From assembly GCA_014706385.1 (NCBI GenBank), contig JACGZH010000001.1, positions 1,488,001 through 1,552,000 on the forward strand: a stretch of 64,000 bases of DNA, in the 5' to 3' direction. The notes beneath the pieces were generated by a model. The model made no database searches. It was not told the DNA's origin and saw only the letters and a list, made by a program, of their open reading frames with translations. Positions 23,820-34,900 of this stretch are shown piece by piece (position 1 is the stretch's first letter; the number at the start of each line of letters is the position of its first letter). A program made the position numbers and the translations under genes. Source of the DNA: Phaffia rhodozyma (taxonomy: Eukaryota > Basidiomycota > Tremellomycetes > Cystofilobasidiales > Mrakiaceae).

Positions 23820-26418
23820 ATGAAGCGCAGGAGGACGGCTCAGGCCTGGGCAAAGTCTCGCCTCGCAGCTAACACTACTGCTACTGCTGCCAATACCGCT
23901 ACTGCTGCCAATACTACTACTGCCACATGCTCAGCCTGCAGTCAAGTTGGGCACTCAAGGCGATCTGATCACCTCTGCCCATTTTACATCCCTCGTCAGA
24001 GGGTGGAAATCCGCGCCAAGTCAGCGGTCCCTATGGTGTCACGGACGGTGAAAATAGGTTTTGGCTCTTTACTCGCCTTTGGGCCACTGGCTGGCCCGAT
24101 CGAGTCGGCCGTTGCCCGGCTAGGAAAGATAACATTCGACGCGTCTCACCTTCTCAGTATCCACATGTCAAAGGTCTGCGCGTATGGAGGGGAGATACCA
24201 AATCTCCCCAATACAATACGGCTCTATCTCCAGGCTGTTGGTTTCAACACGCGCGGAGGAAATCTGCACTAAGGAGCGCCAACACTGAACGAAGGGATCA
24301 ACCACATCCGGGACGCCTCTTTCCCTGCTGAGCACTAGTCCACAGACTCAAAGTGAGTGATCTATTTGGTGATGACAGTGATGCAGCTGGCTGTGAACAG
24401 GGACTGACTGATTTGTTGTTGTCATAGATACATGGGCAAAATGATCGACACCAAAGCTCAGTCGTGGACCACGGCTTGCCAGAACCATGTCGTCCTGAAC
24501 ATGCCCCATCGGGCTTCCCGGCTCGTCTCTTGGTGGCTGGAGACAAACGTCGAAGAAGTGATCCAGAGCCGGATCAGTATTAGTCAGGTAAGGAAGATAA
24601 GTCATCTGAGGAGATATCTGAAGAAAGGCTGCAGCAATGACTGACCTAGCCGACCTATCTGACCTATCTATCCGTCCTCAGCGCACTGCCCTCTCCCATC
24701 AACTCTGGGAGCAACTGTCCCCTCCCCCTCCTCGAGGAGGAGAAGAGGGAGAAGAAAGAGAAGATAATACAGAGGAGGAGCCACTACAAGCTGCCGCATC
24801 CTGGTGGCCCCACCCTGGCTACTCAAACTCCTCCTTCCTGACCAGCGCACGGTGATGGAGGCTCATCTCCGAGTGTTGTTCGACTTCCTCACAGATGACA
24901 TCTTCGGAGGTTTGCCTCTGACAGGCAAGGCCATCAAGGCCTCGTGGTGGTCCTATCTCCGCCCTCTGTACCGGATACTGACCATCTTCGAGGAACATGG
25001 CCCCTAAGATGCGGCTGCAAGACGGACTACTCGTCGCCGGGGGCATGGCCTCCGCCTGTTCTCGCTCCTGCCGCCCTCGTACCACCGGTCGTCCTTTGTC
25101 TTTGTAGACACCATGGCTCTCTATGATCTCTGGGCCCAGCTCAAATTGGAGGACGCGGATGTGGGGTATATCCGCAGGGTGATTTAGGAGTTCTTCCGGG
25201 ATGACTCTGACACTTGGTAGAGGCGGTCATTCCATATATCCAAGGTCGAGACCGATCGGCGACAGTTCGCCCGGTCGCTCAGTACGGACGGCATCGGAGT
25301 GTCTGCCGGAATGCTGAGACCCATATCGTCTTCATCTGGCATCGACGACTACGGATGGAGATGGGAGGGCGAAGGCAAGGACCATCACCGAGCAGAGTAT
25401 GTCCCGTGGGATGTGCGGCCAGAGGACGAAGTCGTGGGGCTGGACCCAGGTCGTCGGACGCTGCTCTCGACGACCGCAGGAGGGCTCGACATGTCTCTGG
25501 ACAACGGCGGTCTGGCTGAGCACGGCACGCAGTGGTCGCTCTCTCTCAAGTCATGGAAGCACCTTGCAGGGGTGGACCGAGACGCTCGGAAACAGCGGCT
25601 GTGGATGAAGAACCATCCGAAAGTGTAAACCACTCTCCGTGGTGAGTACCGCTTACGTTCACACTCACGTTCAAGCTGACTGTATAGACAGCCTTACTGA
25701 CCTTGCAAACTGCCTTGCCCACCTCGGTGTCGTGCTTCGGCTTCTTTCTTCGGTGTCTTTCTTCATATCTTCCTTCGTTCAGATCTGCCAGTCTCGATGG
25801 TCTCCGCGCTGCTCTCGTCTCGCACTTTCAGTCCTACTCTTCGCTCGCGACGTTCTTCGCCGCTCGAAGGTGGAGACGTCTTCGCTGGGGCGCACACATC
25901 AGCCGCGAGCAAGCGTAACACAAGGTGGCACTCCGTCTGTCGGCAGGACGTCCACGCACCTTCCTGGCCTTCGGCGACGGCGCCTTCTCGTCGTCTTCTC
26001 ATGGGCATGCACCTAGTCCTGTGAAGACGCTGCATGCCAAGCTGAGGGTCTCTCCGCTGCTCCAGGTCCGCAAAGTGTGAGAGTATCGGACGTCGAGGGC
26101 GTGCTTCAAGTGCCATGGCGAGTTCTCTGGAAGACACAAAGCGTGGGCGCTGAAAGAGTGTCGGAGCGTCTGTCGAGTAAGTGCCGTGTGTCTGTTATAT
26201 ATCTTATGATAGTGTCTCGATGACTGATTGTTCTCTATGCTTGTTCACGGTGTTCTCTCTCTCAGACTTGGTGGAACAGAGATGTCAATGCGTCACGCAA
26301 CATGTTGCACCTTGCCCTTCACCAGGAAAAGAACAAGGGAGCAAGAATGCCGGGCTTTGACGCTGTCGCTAGTGATGTTGAGACTGCTGAGGCTGGCACT
26401 GAGGCTGGCAAAAACTAA
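23820..26418 (+). pseudogene. degraded Fanzor (eukaryotic TnpB-like RNA-guided nuclease) gene
   Basis: Recognisable from end to end. The N-terminus has a zinc-knuckle-like CSACSQVGHSRRSDHLC preceded by an ACT/GCC-repeat-encoded Ala/Asn/Thr run. Then come N-terminal family segments (LGKITFDASHLLSIHMSK, and NMPHRASRLVSWWLETN after an intron ending near 24426), RLFSLLPPSYHRSSFVFVDT, RuvC-I VVGLDPGRRTLLSTT with its Asp codon at 25443, a WRRLRWGAHISREQA helix, the FGDGAFSSSSHGHAPSP motif, EYRTSRACFKCHGEF with the alternative catalytic Glu at 26081, a CFKC/CRSVC zinc ribbon, and, after an intron at 26177-26265, WWNRDVNASRNML with the RuvC-III Asp at 26281. The coding frame is broken by at least eight stops (24270, 24336, 25005, 25185, 25218, 25626, 25916, 26078), plus a probable frameshift between 24.70 and 24.85 kb. 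Most stops fit a C-to-T or G-to-A change. Family call is firm; it cannot make full-length protein as read. Confidence 0.88.
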
Positions 26419-26530
26419 ACCCATGACCCATGGGGATCTTGGTGGTTCATGGTCTGAGGGCACCCAAGTCCAAAAGGGCCATGTATCGACCACCATCGGT
26501 TGAGGTAACTCTCACCATGTCTGAAGGCAT
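26419..26530 (+). other. possible remnant of Fanzor guide-RNA / element right end
   Basis: Just after the pseudogene stop, GGTGGT (26441-26446) and CATGG (26448-26452) can pair with CCATG (26479-26483) and ACCACC (26489-26494), making a stem with an asymmetric internal loop. In intact Fanzor elements the guide RNA lies at the 3' end of the gene, so the position is right. The pairing is short and could be chance. Confidence 0.25.
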
Positions 26531-26656
26531 TCGTTTACACGTTTAAGAAACGGTTCCTCCCATAAACTGTCAAGGCTGATAAGTATCAATGAAACAGAGA
26601 CGTACGCCCGCGAGAAAAGGACCAGAGCGCATAACTGATCGACAGTGGTTCTGTGT

Positions 26657-27437
26657 TCACTTCACAAGGGATCTCATCCCGGCCCCTGAATCTGAAAGAC
26701 CAGATCGTTTGGAGATCTCCAAAACCTCTTTCTCATATGCGGCTAAGGCGGAGTTAAGATCACTCGTGGTGATCAGTAGTTGCATTAATACGAACAAGGA
26801 CGAAAGCTTGGTCGCGCTAGGTTTACCAATAGTGAAGAAGAGAAAGTCAAATAAGAAGGATGGCGTACTCAGTTCTTTGGCTTTCTTGGCAGGTTTCGGA
26901 AGCTCAGATGAATCACCATCCGTTGGAGCCGGCCGTCGCTTTGATCGGTTTTTCTACATCAGAATTAAGGGTGATTAAGTTGTGATGGTAGGTGCATCAG
27001 AACATTTTTTTCCATCGTACGTAAACGGACAGCTCGATACGAAGGTGATATACGAACTAGTCGGTCGTCCAGAGCTTTCTTTCTATGCGTCGACAAGATA
27101 AGGTCCAGGACAGTCAGTTAAACAGGTCAGAGGATATGATATAACTGAAGTAATGCAACGAACCTGGCCAAGGCTTCTTCTTTCTTAATTTTCTCCTGCT
27201 CTTCCTGTATCGCATTTAAACATGAAACAATGACCATCACACGATAAGTCGTATATTCCTGAATGAACGGAGGAGTAGTCATATTGAGAATGTACGTGCT
27301 CTTGTTAATTTCTTTTTGGGTACAACTGGCGTCGAAGAAGTAACACTCTCGGTCTCCTTCAATGCAGGACTCAAAATCTTCACAGTTCCTGTCTTTGTTG
27401 AGACATCAGAGGCGGGAGGAGCTATGGGCGTGTTCAT
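26657..27437 (-). CDS. small basic protein of unknown function
   Basis: Five exons join in phase: 27324-27437, 27164-27204, 27031-27082, 26869-26953 and 26657-26742, giving 125 residues. The protein starts MNTPIAPPASDVSTKTGTVK, has a charged helical centre (EEQEKIKKEEALARKKALDD), a basic linker (KNRSKRRPAPTDGDSSELPK) and ends YEKEVLEISKRSGLSDSGAG followed by MRSLVK. I do not recognise a family; the Lys/Arg-rich linker suggests a nuclear or nucleic-acid-associated protein. The second intron has a clear CTGAC branch site. The first donor is the least certain (two GT options give the same downstream frame). Starts 266 bp from the divergent RRP4 gene. The long + strand frame over the same DNA is taken as its antisense shadow. 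Confidence 0.5.
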
Positions 27438-27702
27438 TGTGGATATGGTCGTGAGTACGAGCGTAATTAGGAATGTGTTGTCAATGGTGGCTGACGATGA
27501 GATAATATTTGAAAATTCGAGTCAAATCATCTAATACTTTACAGCCCACACTAACTACATCGTCCAAATCGTCCAAACCTCAAAGACCGACCGTTGACCT
27601 GGATCTGTCTTCTTCTCTTTACCTTCTCTTTCCTCATATATTAAAGGACTGAGGGTAGCCCTACAGTACACAAGAACACACAAATACATATAATACTACA
27701 TC

Positions 27703-29450
27703 ATGTTTCGAATCGTTCCTGCCGCACCGACGTATCATGACCCAAGCACGAAGACTTCCCTTCGACACCACCCGGACGTTACTATGAGTGACGATGAGGA
27801 CGAAGGGCTCGACCTTGAGGAGGGTTCGAGTAATTTCACTACTCCTGGATCGACCATCACTAGCTCGTCACTTTTTATGCGGTTCGTTTTGTTCTTCTCG
27901 TGGCTTCAGCCATTGTTCTTTCCTCGATTCAGTTGGTACCGGGGCATCGATGGTACCTACTTGAGAAGATTTTGAGAACTTACTTCTCTATACCTATCGA
28001 ATTTTGGATGAACGGGCCGAATCATTGGGCTGCAACACGTATAGTGGTCATGGAACGTATGTCTCGGGCGATAAGGTTGTTTCTTCTGTCACGGGTAAAG
28101 TTGAGAGAGTCAACAAACTGGTCAGCGTGCGACCGCTTCGAGCGAGGTTCATCCCTGAAGTCGGTGATTTAGTGGTTGGGAGAATCACAGAGGTTCGTTT
28201 TTCCAATACCGTCCTTTGTCGTAAAGGTCCCAAAGCGGTGGGACATTCGCTTAATCTTATTGAGCCTCGGCTACGCTTGATCGTCATGACATGCAAATAG
28301 GTTGCTGCTAAACGGTGGAAGGTCGACACAGGTTCCCGACAGGATGCTGTACTGATGTTAAGCTCGGTCAATTTGCCAGGCGGTGTTCAGGTGAGCGTCA
28401 ACACATTCAACATATTTTGTACTCTCTTTCTTTATCTGTTTTACCATGCGCTGGCAGGAGAATTTGATCGAGTAACATGCTGAAACCGATTTGTTAAAGC
28501 GAAGGAAACTCGAGTCGGACGAACTTCAAATGCGTTTGTAAGTTCTGATCGATCGATTGCAGCTTGAATTTGCTCCTAAATAACATACTGACCGAGTTAT
28601 CTACGGCGTTTCTCATAGATTTTTTGAAGAAGGAGATGTAAGCTCAACACTTATAACGTAATCGTAGAGTACAGATTAACCAACGAACCACGTTTACTGA
28701 ACTTGTTCCTGTCTTTTTTTTTCTTTTTTAACCGCAACATATATAGTTACTAGTGGCAGAGGTTCAAACGCTGATGGGTGACGGAACAATGTCTCTACAC
28801 ACTCGGTCCTTACGATATGGAAAAGTTAGACATATACTCTAAGCGTCTTTGCATATTGTCTCACGCGCCGTCGCCATTAACACCATCTTGAACACGTATG
28901 CAATAAATCACAGCTCAAAAACGGAACGTTGATCACCCTCCCACCTGCGCTGGTTCCCCGATTGAAATCTCACTTTCAAACACTTCCTTGTGGAGTTGAT
29001 CTGATTCTTGGCTTGAACGGATATATTTGGATTTCTATGCACGCACCGATACCGGAGGACGATGGGGAAGGAGGAATGTCTGGTAGTGGATTTGATGCAG
29101 AAGGTGTATACAGTTCCAAAAATGATGTATGTTTGACAGTATCCTTCCTTCCTTCTCTCTTGGCTAGTCATCACTGATGATGTTCATTCGTTTGTCTTGA
29201 TTTCGCTATTCTTCATCAAATCTGGCACAACAAACAGATCATCCCACCGGCGACATTACAATCAATATCGCTCGTCTCCAACATCGTTATCCTTCTCGGT
29301 AGGAATAATATTCCGATACATCCTCTTCTCGTAGCGGACGCTTACGATCTAGTTTTGGAGGATGACTCTGTGGCTGGTCGATCGGGTGTCCTTAGCCTGG
29401 AGCAAGAAGAGGGAATCTTGGCTTCGCTTAGGGCGGCGGCTGATAATTAG
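27703..29450 (+). CDS. RRP4: exosome complex subunit Rrp4 (EXOSC2)
   Basis: S1/KH-cap subunit of the RNA exosome, which degrades and trims RNA 3' ends in nucleus and cytoplasm. The first exon gives an acidic N-terminal region ([14 protein letters not shown]). Then the family-diagnostic [20 protein letters not shown] and [19 protein letters not shown] open the N-terminal barrel. The S1 domain spans VGRITEV to a [20 protein letters not shown] exon. A short [20 protein letters not shown] piece follows, and the KH-type region has [20 protein letters not shown] and [12 protein letters not shown]. The C-terminus ends [17 protein letters not shown]. Length and order match the family; the gene has about nine exons, some very short. 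It shares a 266-bp head-to-head promoter with the small unknown gene. Confidence 0.95.
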
Positions 29451-29764
29451 AAACCAGAAGAACGGAAAGAAAAGCTTTTTGTTGAATATATGCGCCTTAG
29501 TCGGAAAGTTGTGCGTGGGTCAAGGATACATTGATATTTCCGTACCTTAACCTGAGGTAATCACTTTGCTCTGAAATCAAACATTGCTACACAGACTCCA
29601 TGACTTCGTAAGATGGCTAGAAGGAGAAGATATGGTTACACATTACTTAAGGAAGAAGAAAAGGAGGTGTATAGAAAGTGCGTCATATCCGGAATATATA
29701 CGTATCAAAAGCAGATGAAATGACAACCGTTGCCAAAAATAAGAGAGGAATCATCTGAGGAAGC
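29451..29764. other. convergent 3' intergenic region
   Basis: About 310 bp between convergent stops. I see nothing beyond expected 3' UTR sequence. Confidence 0.5.
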
Positions 29765-31219
29765 TTATTCGTCTTGTCCCATATAAACGAAATTGTACCT
29801 GTGGCGAGAGAAATTCAGTGATCGAAACTTGGTGTATTGATTAGAACGCACAGAAGAACAAATCCAACCAACTCACCGAGACAAAAGATGAGGAATAGCT
29901 GACAGCTGTGGTCCATATCTGGGGATACCAAACGAACAGATTAATAATCTGAAATCATACAGATGTATGATAGGTTGGTTCGCACCTCGCGCTATTGTCA
30001 TACAGCTCGAACAAAGGAACTGCCAACAGCTTCATGTTCTTCGGCACCGATAACAGTTCTTATTCAGGAGGAAGAAAAAAAGAGAGATCATACATGAATG
30101 TTTGACTATATGCATGTCATTTTGACAAGCTTGGAATGTTTTTGCAGTGGACATACTTCTTTCTGGCATCTGGACCAAAACAAGCTTTTTGCACTCTTTT
30201 GGCTTTGTTACGTGTGCGGGGACGAAAGGATACTACTCTCGTCATTTTTACAATGAAAAGAATGAGAAAATTATTGGAGGACGGGATCAGCTGGTGTGAG
30301 ACAGAAGAATGCAGATATGATGATCTTATCCATGTACTTACCATGAATGTTTCAAAAGATGGTCTATACCAATTTGCCAAGGTATCCACTACCTCCCAGT
30401 CTTGGTTGATCTGTTATAGATAAATCATGAGCCTTCTGGTGGTCAGCTAAGTTATGTTTATGAAAGGTATCAAGGCAAGAGCTTACCCCTGTGTCGAACT
30501 GTGTGCTCGAGTCAGGTGACAGCATCTTGTCTAATCTTGCCTTAAGACCTTCAGTTTCGTCTTCACCCGGCTGTAGGTAGTCTCCTGGTCTGTTTTCCCC
30601 ATGTTGATTACGAATTTTATAGAATAGGAGGGATAAGTGGACAAGCCGATAGATTTGCGCATTCATTCAGGAACACCGAATCAGTCACAAACAGTTTGAA
30701 GAATGCATTAGCGATTTGAAGCATGAGAATATGAGGATGCCCGTGATCCTAGATTGAATATCAGCATGTATGCAGAATTTGAGTTAGATAACGGGCAGCT
30801 ATTACTGGTATGTTGTTGTACAAAGATATTTGGAACAAACATCGCTCAGGACGAGAAGAGAAATCAAGAGAATACGCACATGCACGAGTAACACTCCTTC
30901 CATGGTCCTTCTCATACCAAACTCTTCATAATTATTTTGTAGTCGCTGAAGACGTGCCGATACCGAGGCATCCTCTTCCGGTTGAGCTTCTTTTGAGCTA
31001 GATATAGCGCGAGCAAGCACAGATTAATATCAGATGAAATATTAACATGCGCCTTGCTCGAAGGAAGGGAATCACGTACCTGAATGAAAAGTTGGAAAGA
31101 GGGTAGCTGCAGAAACTCCGCGTGAGTAAAATAGATCACTTGAAGACACGCCTCTATTCTTGCATCAGACATGATGATTACAGTGTAGAAATTACATACA
31201 GGATGATGGTATTGCTCAT
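29765..31219 (-). CDS. pre-mRNA cleavage factor Im 25 kDa subunit (CFIm25, NUDT21)
   Basis: Nudix-fold poly(A)-site recognition protein that binds UGUA in pre-mRNA. The first coding exon (MSNTIIL, from 31219) joins a small second exon to make TIILYPLSNFSF, equal to the family N-terminal LYPLTNYTF strand. The next exon gives ASVSARLQRLQNNYEEFGMR and RRTMEGVLLVH, then HGHPHILMLQIANAFFKL, PGDYLQPGEDETEGLKARLD (the Nudix box, lacking the full catalytic Glu set as usual in CFIm25), a segment with DWEVVDTLANWYRPSFETFM, and a Lys-rich KPKECKKLFLVQMP exon. The last exons give LPKNMKLLAVPLFELYDN and SRYNFVYMGQDE. Family identity is very clear. Budding yeast lacks this protein, so it points to a more metazoan-like 3'-end machinery in this fungus. 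Confidence 0.93.
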
Positions 31220-31977
31220 GGTATAGAAAGTGTTCCAGAGATCGAGATGAATGTCTTGGTGGATGTTCGTCTCTTGAGGACGGCCGAGACAGAAGCTAGA
31301 AGTAATGTAGTTATAGATGGTTAAAGGGAGCGTGCATCAAATCACGTGACACCACCAAAAGCACAGCTCCCCTACTATCTATTCAATCACAGCCGGATGT
31401 CAAGAGATCAACGAAACCACAGCTGGGAGCAAGATAACATTTAAATTCCGGGGAACTTGAGATCAATTAAAAGTTGAAAAGTCCGTGAAGAACATTGTGA
31501 TAAAAATTTCAATAGAAGATGAATGGTATGTCTCATACCTTGGTGAACCATATCTTTTGTGATTGAGAACTTCTATGAGAGAGCGATGGTCATCTCCGTA
31601 TCTAGCGTTTAGTGATGGTTTGCGCTGTTTGCGTCATTGGGCCTCAGCAATTTACCTATGATAGGTATAGTCTGACGAGGACTTTGAGTCCTGAAATGCC
31701 ATTGTTCAAGATGCTTGGAGATAGGTGTCGAGCTTGAAATGTCAAGAGCTGGTTAGGGTTAAAAGTGTGTCATAATCAGGAGATCTCCAGCAAGACAAAT
31801 TGAGCTTTGACCGCTCAACCACTCGACACTTTCGAACAACTCATCTCATCGACAGTCATCTTTCTAGGAGTGGTTTCGTTTCTTGACTCTCACACACCCC
31901 TCGATCAGCACATAACTCAAATCCTTCAGATATTTTCCTTTGATTTTCTATCTTTGTTTTATTTTTCTCAATATTGA
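31220..31977. promoter_or_regulatory. divergent promoter, CFIm25 and BLM10 genes
   Basis: About 760 bp head-to-head. A CACGTG box (31343-31348, inside ATCACGTGAC) lies 124 bp from the CFIm25 start. No coding sequence is apparent. Confidence 0.45.
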
Positions 31978-34900
31978 ATGGACGAAGACGAGTACAAGGA
32001 TTTCGACTCCAGTGACGAAGAAAACCCGGACGCTTTCGATCAAGACGAAGACGAGGACTATCCGGTGAGTGGTCTCTTGAAAATCTCCAATCTTGCCTAC
32101 TAACAATCCGTCAGCTGTTCCTTTATGATCTTAGTCCAAATCAGTTAGCACTACAGATCTTCCAGTCATGTCATCCACCACTCCTCTGGACCCTCGAGAG
32201 GCGTTGTTAACCTACCAGCGATCGTTACCATATCCGGTCGAGTCACTCACCGAGATGGATGATCGATTGAACATCATCATCGATAAGCTAGTGCATTCCA
32301 TTCGAGCAAAAGACTGGGATGTCACATTCCCTAGATGGCATAAAGAGCTTGTTCGATGGCTTAGCTTCAAGTACCCTTTAAAAAGAGAAGTCCGAGTCAA
32401 CTTGGTCAAGCTCTACTTTGAACTTGCTGGTGGGTTTCCTTTTACCTTCGTTTCTGAACCTGCAATATCATTCTATAGCGATTGCTAACCCAATATTCAT
32501 ACTGATATACGTTGTTTCATCAGTGGCTCCTGGTACGGATGCTCGTTTAGTCGATGCCTTCTCAGGACTTGTCATTTCTCTGGTAGAGTATGTAAACCCT
32601 TTTATGCGCGTGCAAACCATCTCTAATTCGGACTGATGTGGTGACATATCGTCGACGTTATATAGAAAACGAAGTAGAATCTCACGTAAAGATGTCGTGC
32701 TCCCTTGGAGGCCTCTTTATGATCGTCTTAAAATCGAGCTGTTCCCAAAAGGGCGTAAAACTGGTATCACGTGAGTTTCTTGGGATAAAACATGTTTTTT
32801 TTTGGCGCTGTTTTGTATTATGAAAATCAAATTGTATTGATCTGTTTTGTCAACAACTTCCTTTTTTTCCAGTAACATCTCTGGAGCGCTGTTGACTTTG
32901 ACTGAAAGTTGTCAGAGATTCTTCCATCCTGGTGAGGTTGACGCTATGTTAGAGGTTATTTTACCTGGCCTAGATGGGAATGACATCAATGTGAGACACG
33001 CGTTTCTTGAACTATTCTGGAAGCATGAATTCATTAGAAGTGTTATTGTGTCCAAATCCTTCAGACTATCATCGGAACCCAGGCTTTCTTGGTCCATTTC
33101 TTGCCTATGACGCATCCACAAAAGTGGTTGCCTATGAGTAAGCTTTTATTTGTATGTTCCTATCGTACAAGGAGATGTAAGAGAACTTATCACTATTCAT
33201 TTTTTGCAGTGTTCAAACTATCCCAAGCTTTCAACTCGGCAACATTCGATGACCAGATGCTCGATCTATTGGCTCGACTTTCTGAGCTACACTCCAATCC
33301 CGCAGTCTCGGATCCCGCGCTTCTCTCCCCGACATACCAATACACAACCAACCCAGACGAGGAAGAAGGCGATGAAGAAGAGCTCGCGCTTCGAGCAGAC
33401 GAACTCGAAGGCGAAGAGACGGAGATTGTTGCACTTGGAGAAAACGGAGCGACTAAGGGTAGCCATTCGATGGATATTGATGAGAATGAGAGCGAATGGA
33501 CTGGTATTTATAAGGATGTGGGGATTTTTAGTGAAGATGAGTGGAAAGGGATTATGACTCTTTGCTTGAAGTCCATGAGTGAGTCATGTCCAGAAGGCGA
33601 CAACATGGCTATGTAATCATCACTGATTCCCTTAATTCTTTTCCAGGTGTTCCTATCGGAGGAGAAGAGAGTCTCAAGTATGGGACGGGAGAGTATACCG
33701 ATTCGAAGCTCAACGAAACTATGCAGAAGTTCAAAAAACCAAGCGATAGAGTCCGTACGTATCTTCTCATTTTTTCTATTTAATCACACGTCCTTTTGTC
33801 GTATATACACGTTTCGACTAACTCTGTCTGCTCTTTTTATTGCGCCAATACGTCATCAGAATCTCTCGCTCATTTGATTGTCAATTCAATGTCTCACGAT
33901 GCACCCGTTCTGCCCCAATCAGGCTCAGCTACACCTTTATCATTCGATTCTACTCCTTCAACCCCAAAGCTCACTAAGGCTGGTGGGTTACTGGCCGCCA
34001 GCAACCTACTTGGGGGAGCTAGCAAAGAAGGTAGGTTACCTGGAGGGCCTGCGGAGAGGAAGTATATAGGAGGAAGTAGGGCTATGGATGCGCTGGCAAA
34101 GTTCATTGTCACAACTGAGGGCTTTTTCCATCCATCGGTAGGACTTTATCATTCGCCTCCTTTTCTAACATAGACGAGAGAAATCTTAGTAATCAAGAGA
34201 CTGATTTCTTCTTTGCGCAACGTTCACGATCGAAACTGTAGAATGGCGGAAGTGCTGTCGTCAACCTTACTACTTTTATTTGGGCTCTATCGGCTGTGTT
34301 CGTCAAGAGATGGAAGGCCGAAGAGAAGCGTAGCTGCAAAACTCCTCCTGTGAGCCCTTCTCTCTCTGACAAAAGAACGCCTAATATCCTCAGCATAGAG
34401 CTAAAGTTTCTCCTCCTTTTTTGTACTGACTTGTAGTCGCGAAGACTTACCAAAGAGATTAAACGTGAATTCTGCTTATCGCTCCGAACTGTCGCTCTAC
34501 TTTCCATGTTCTCTAAGGTAATTACTCTCTTTCACTCATCAAACTTTCCAAGGTGTATTGACACCCGGCATTATTCACCTCGATCATCGTTTGATATTCA
34601 GTTTGAGTCCGCGATGGCTTTGAGCCATGCCTGCCTGAGATATCTGTCATTGTTGGAGCCGGATCTGGTTTTGCAGTCCGTGTTAGAACGAGCTTATCCG
34701 TCTTTGACTGGACTAGAAGAGGTTAGTTTTATCCTCATATTTGATTTGTTCAGCAAATTTGATCATTTTGTCCTAACATTCCTCTATTATGCAAACTAGA
34801 CCCATCGAACGCCGTCTGTGTTGACATGCTTAGCTGCTTGTGCTCAGCCTCTAGTCTCTAGAGAGCTATATTATCTTGGAGGAAAGAACCTGGTGCCTCT

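Noticed and set aside
25005..25628. Introns that would remove the in-frame stops of the Fanzor gene
   Set aside because: No GT-AG pair of workable size brackets these stops, and conserved motifs run across them in one frame.
26589..26978. 129-residue open frame on the + strand
   Set aside because: No family resemblance; it is antisense to exons of a five-exon gene whose phases all close, so I treat it as a shadow.
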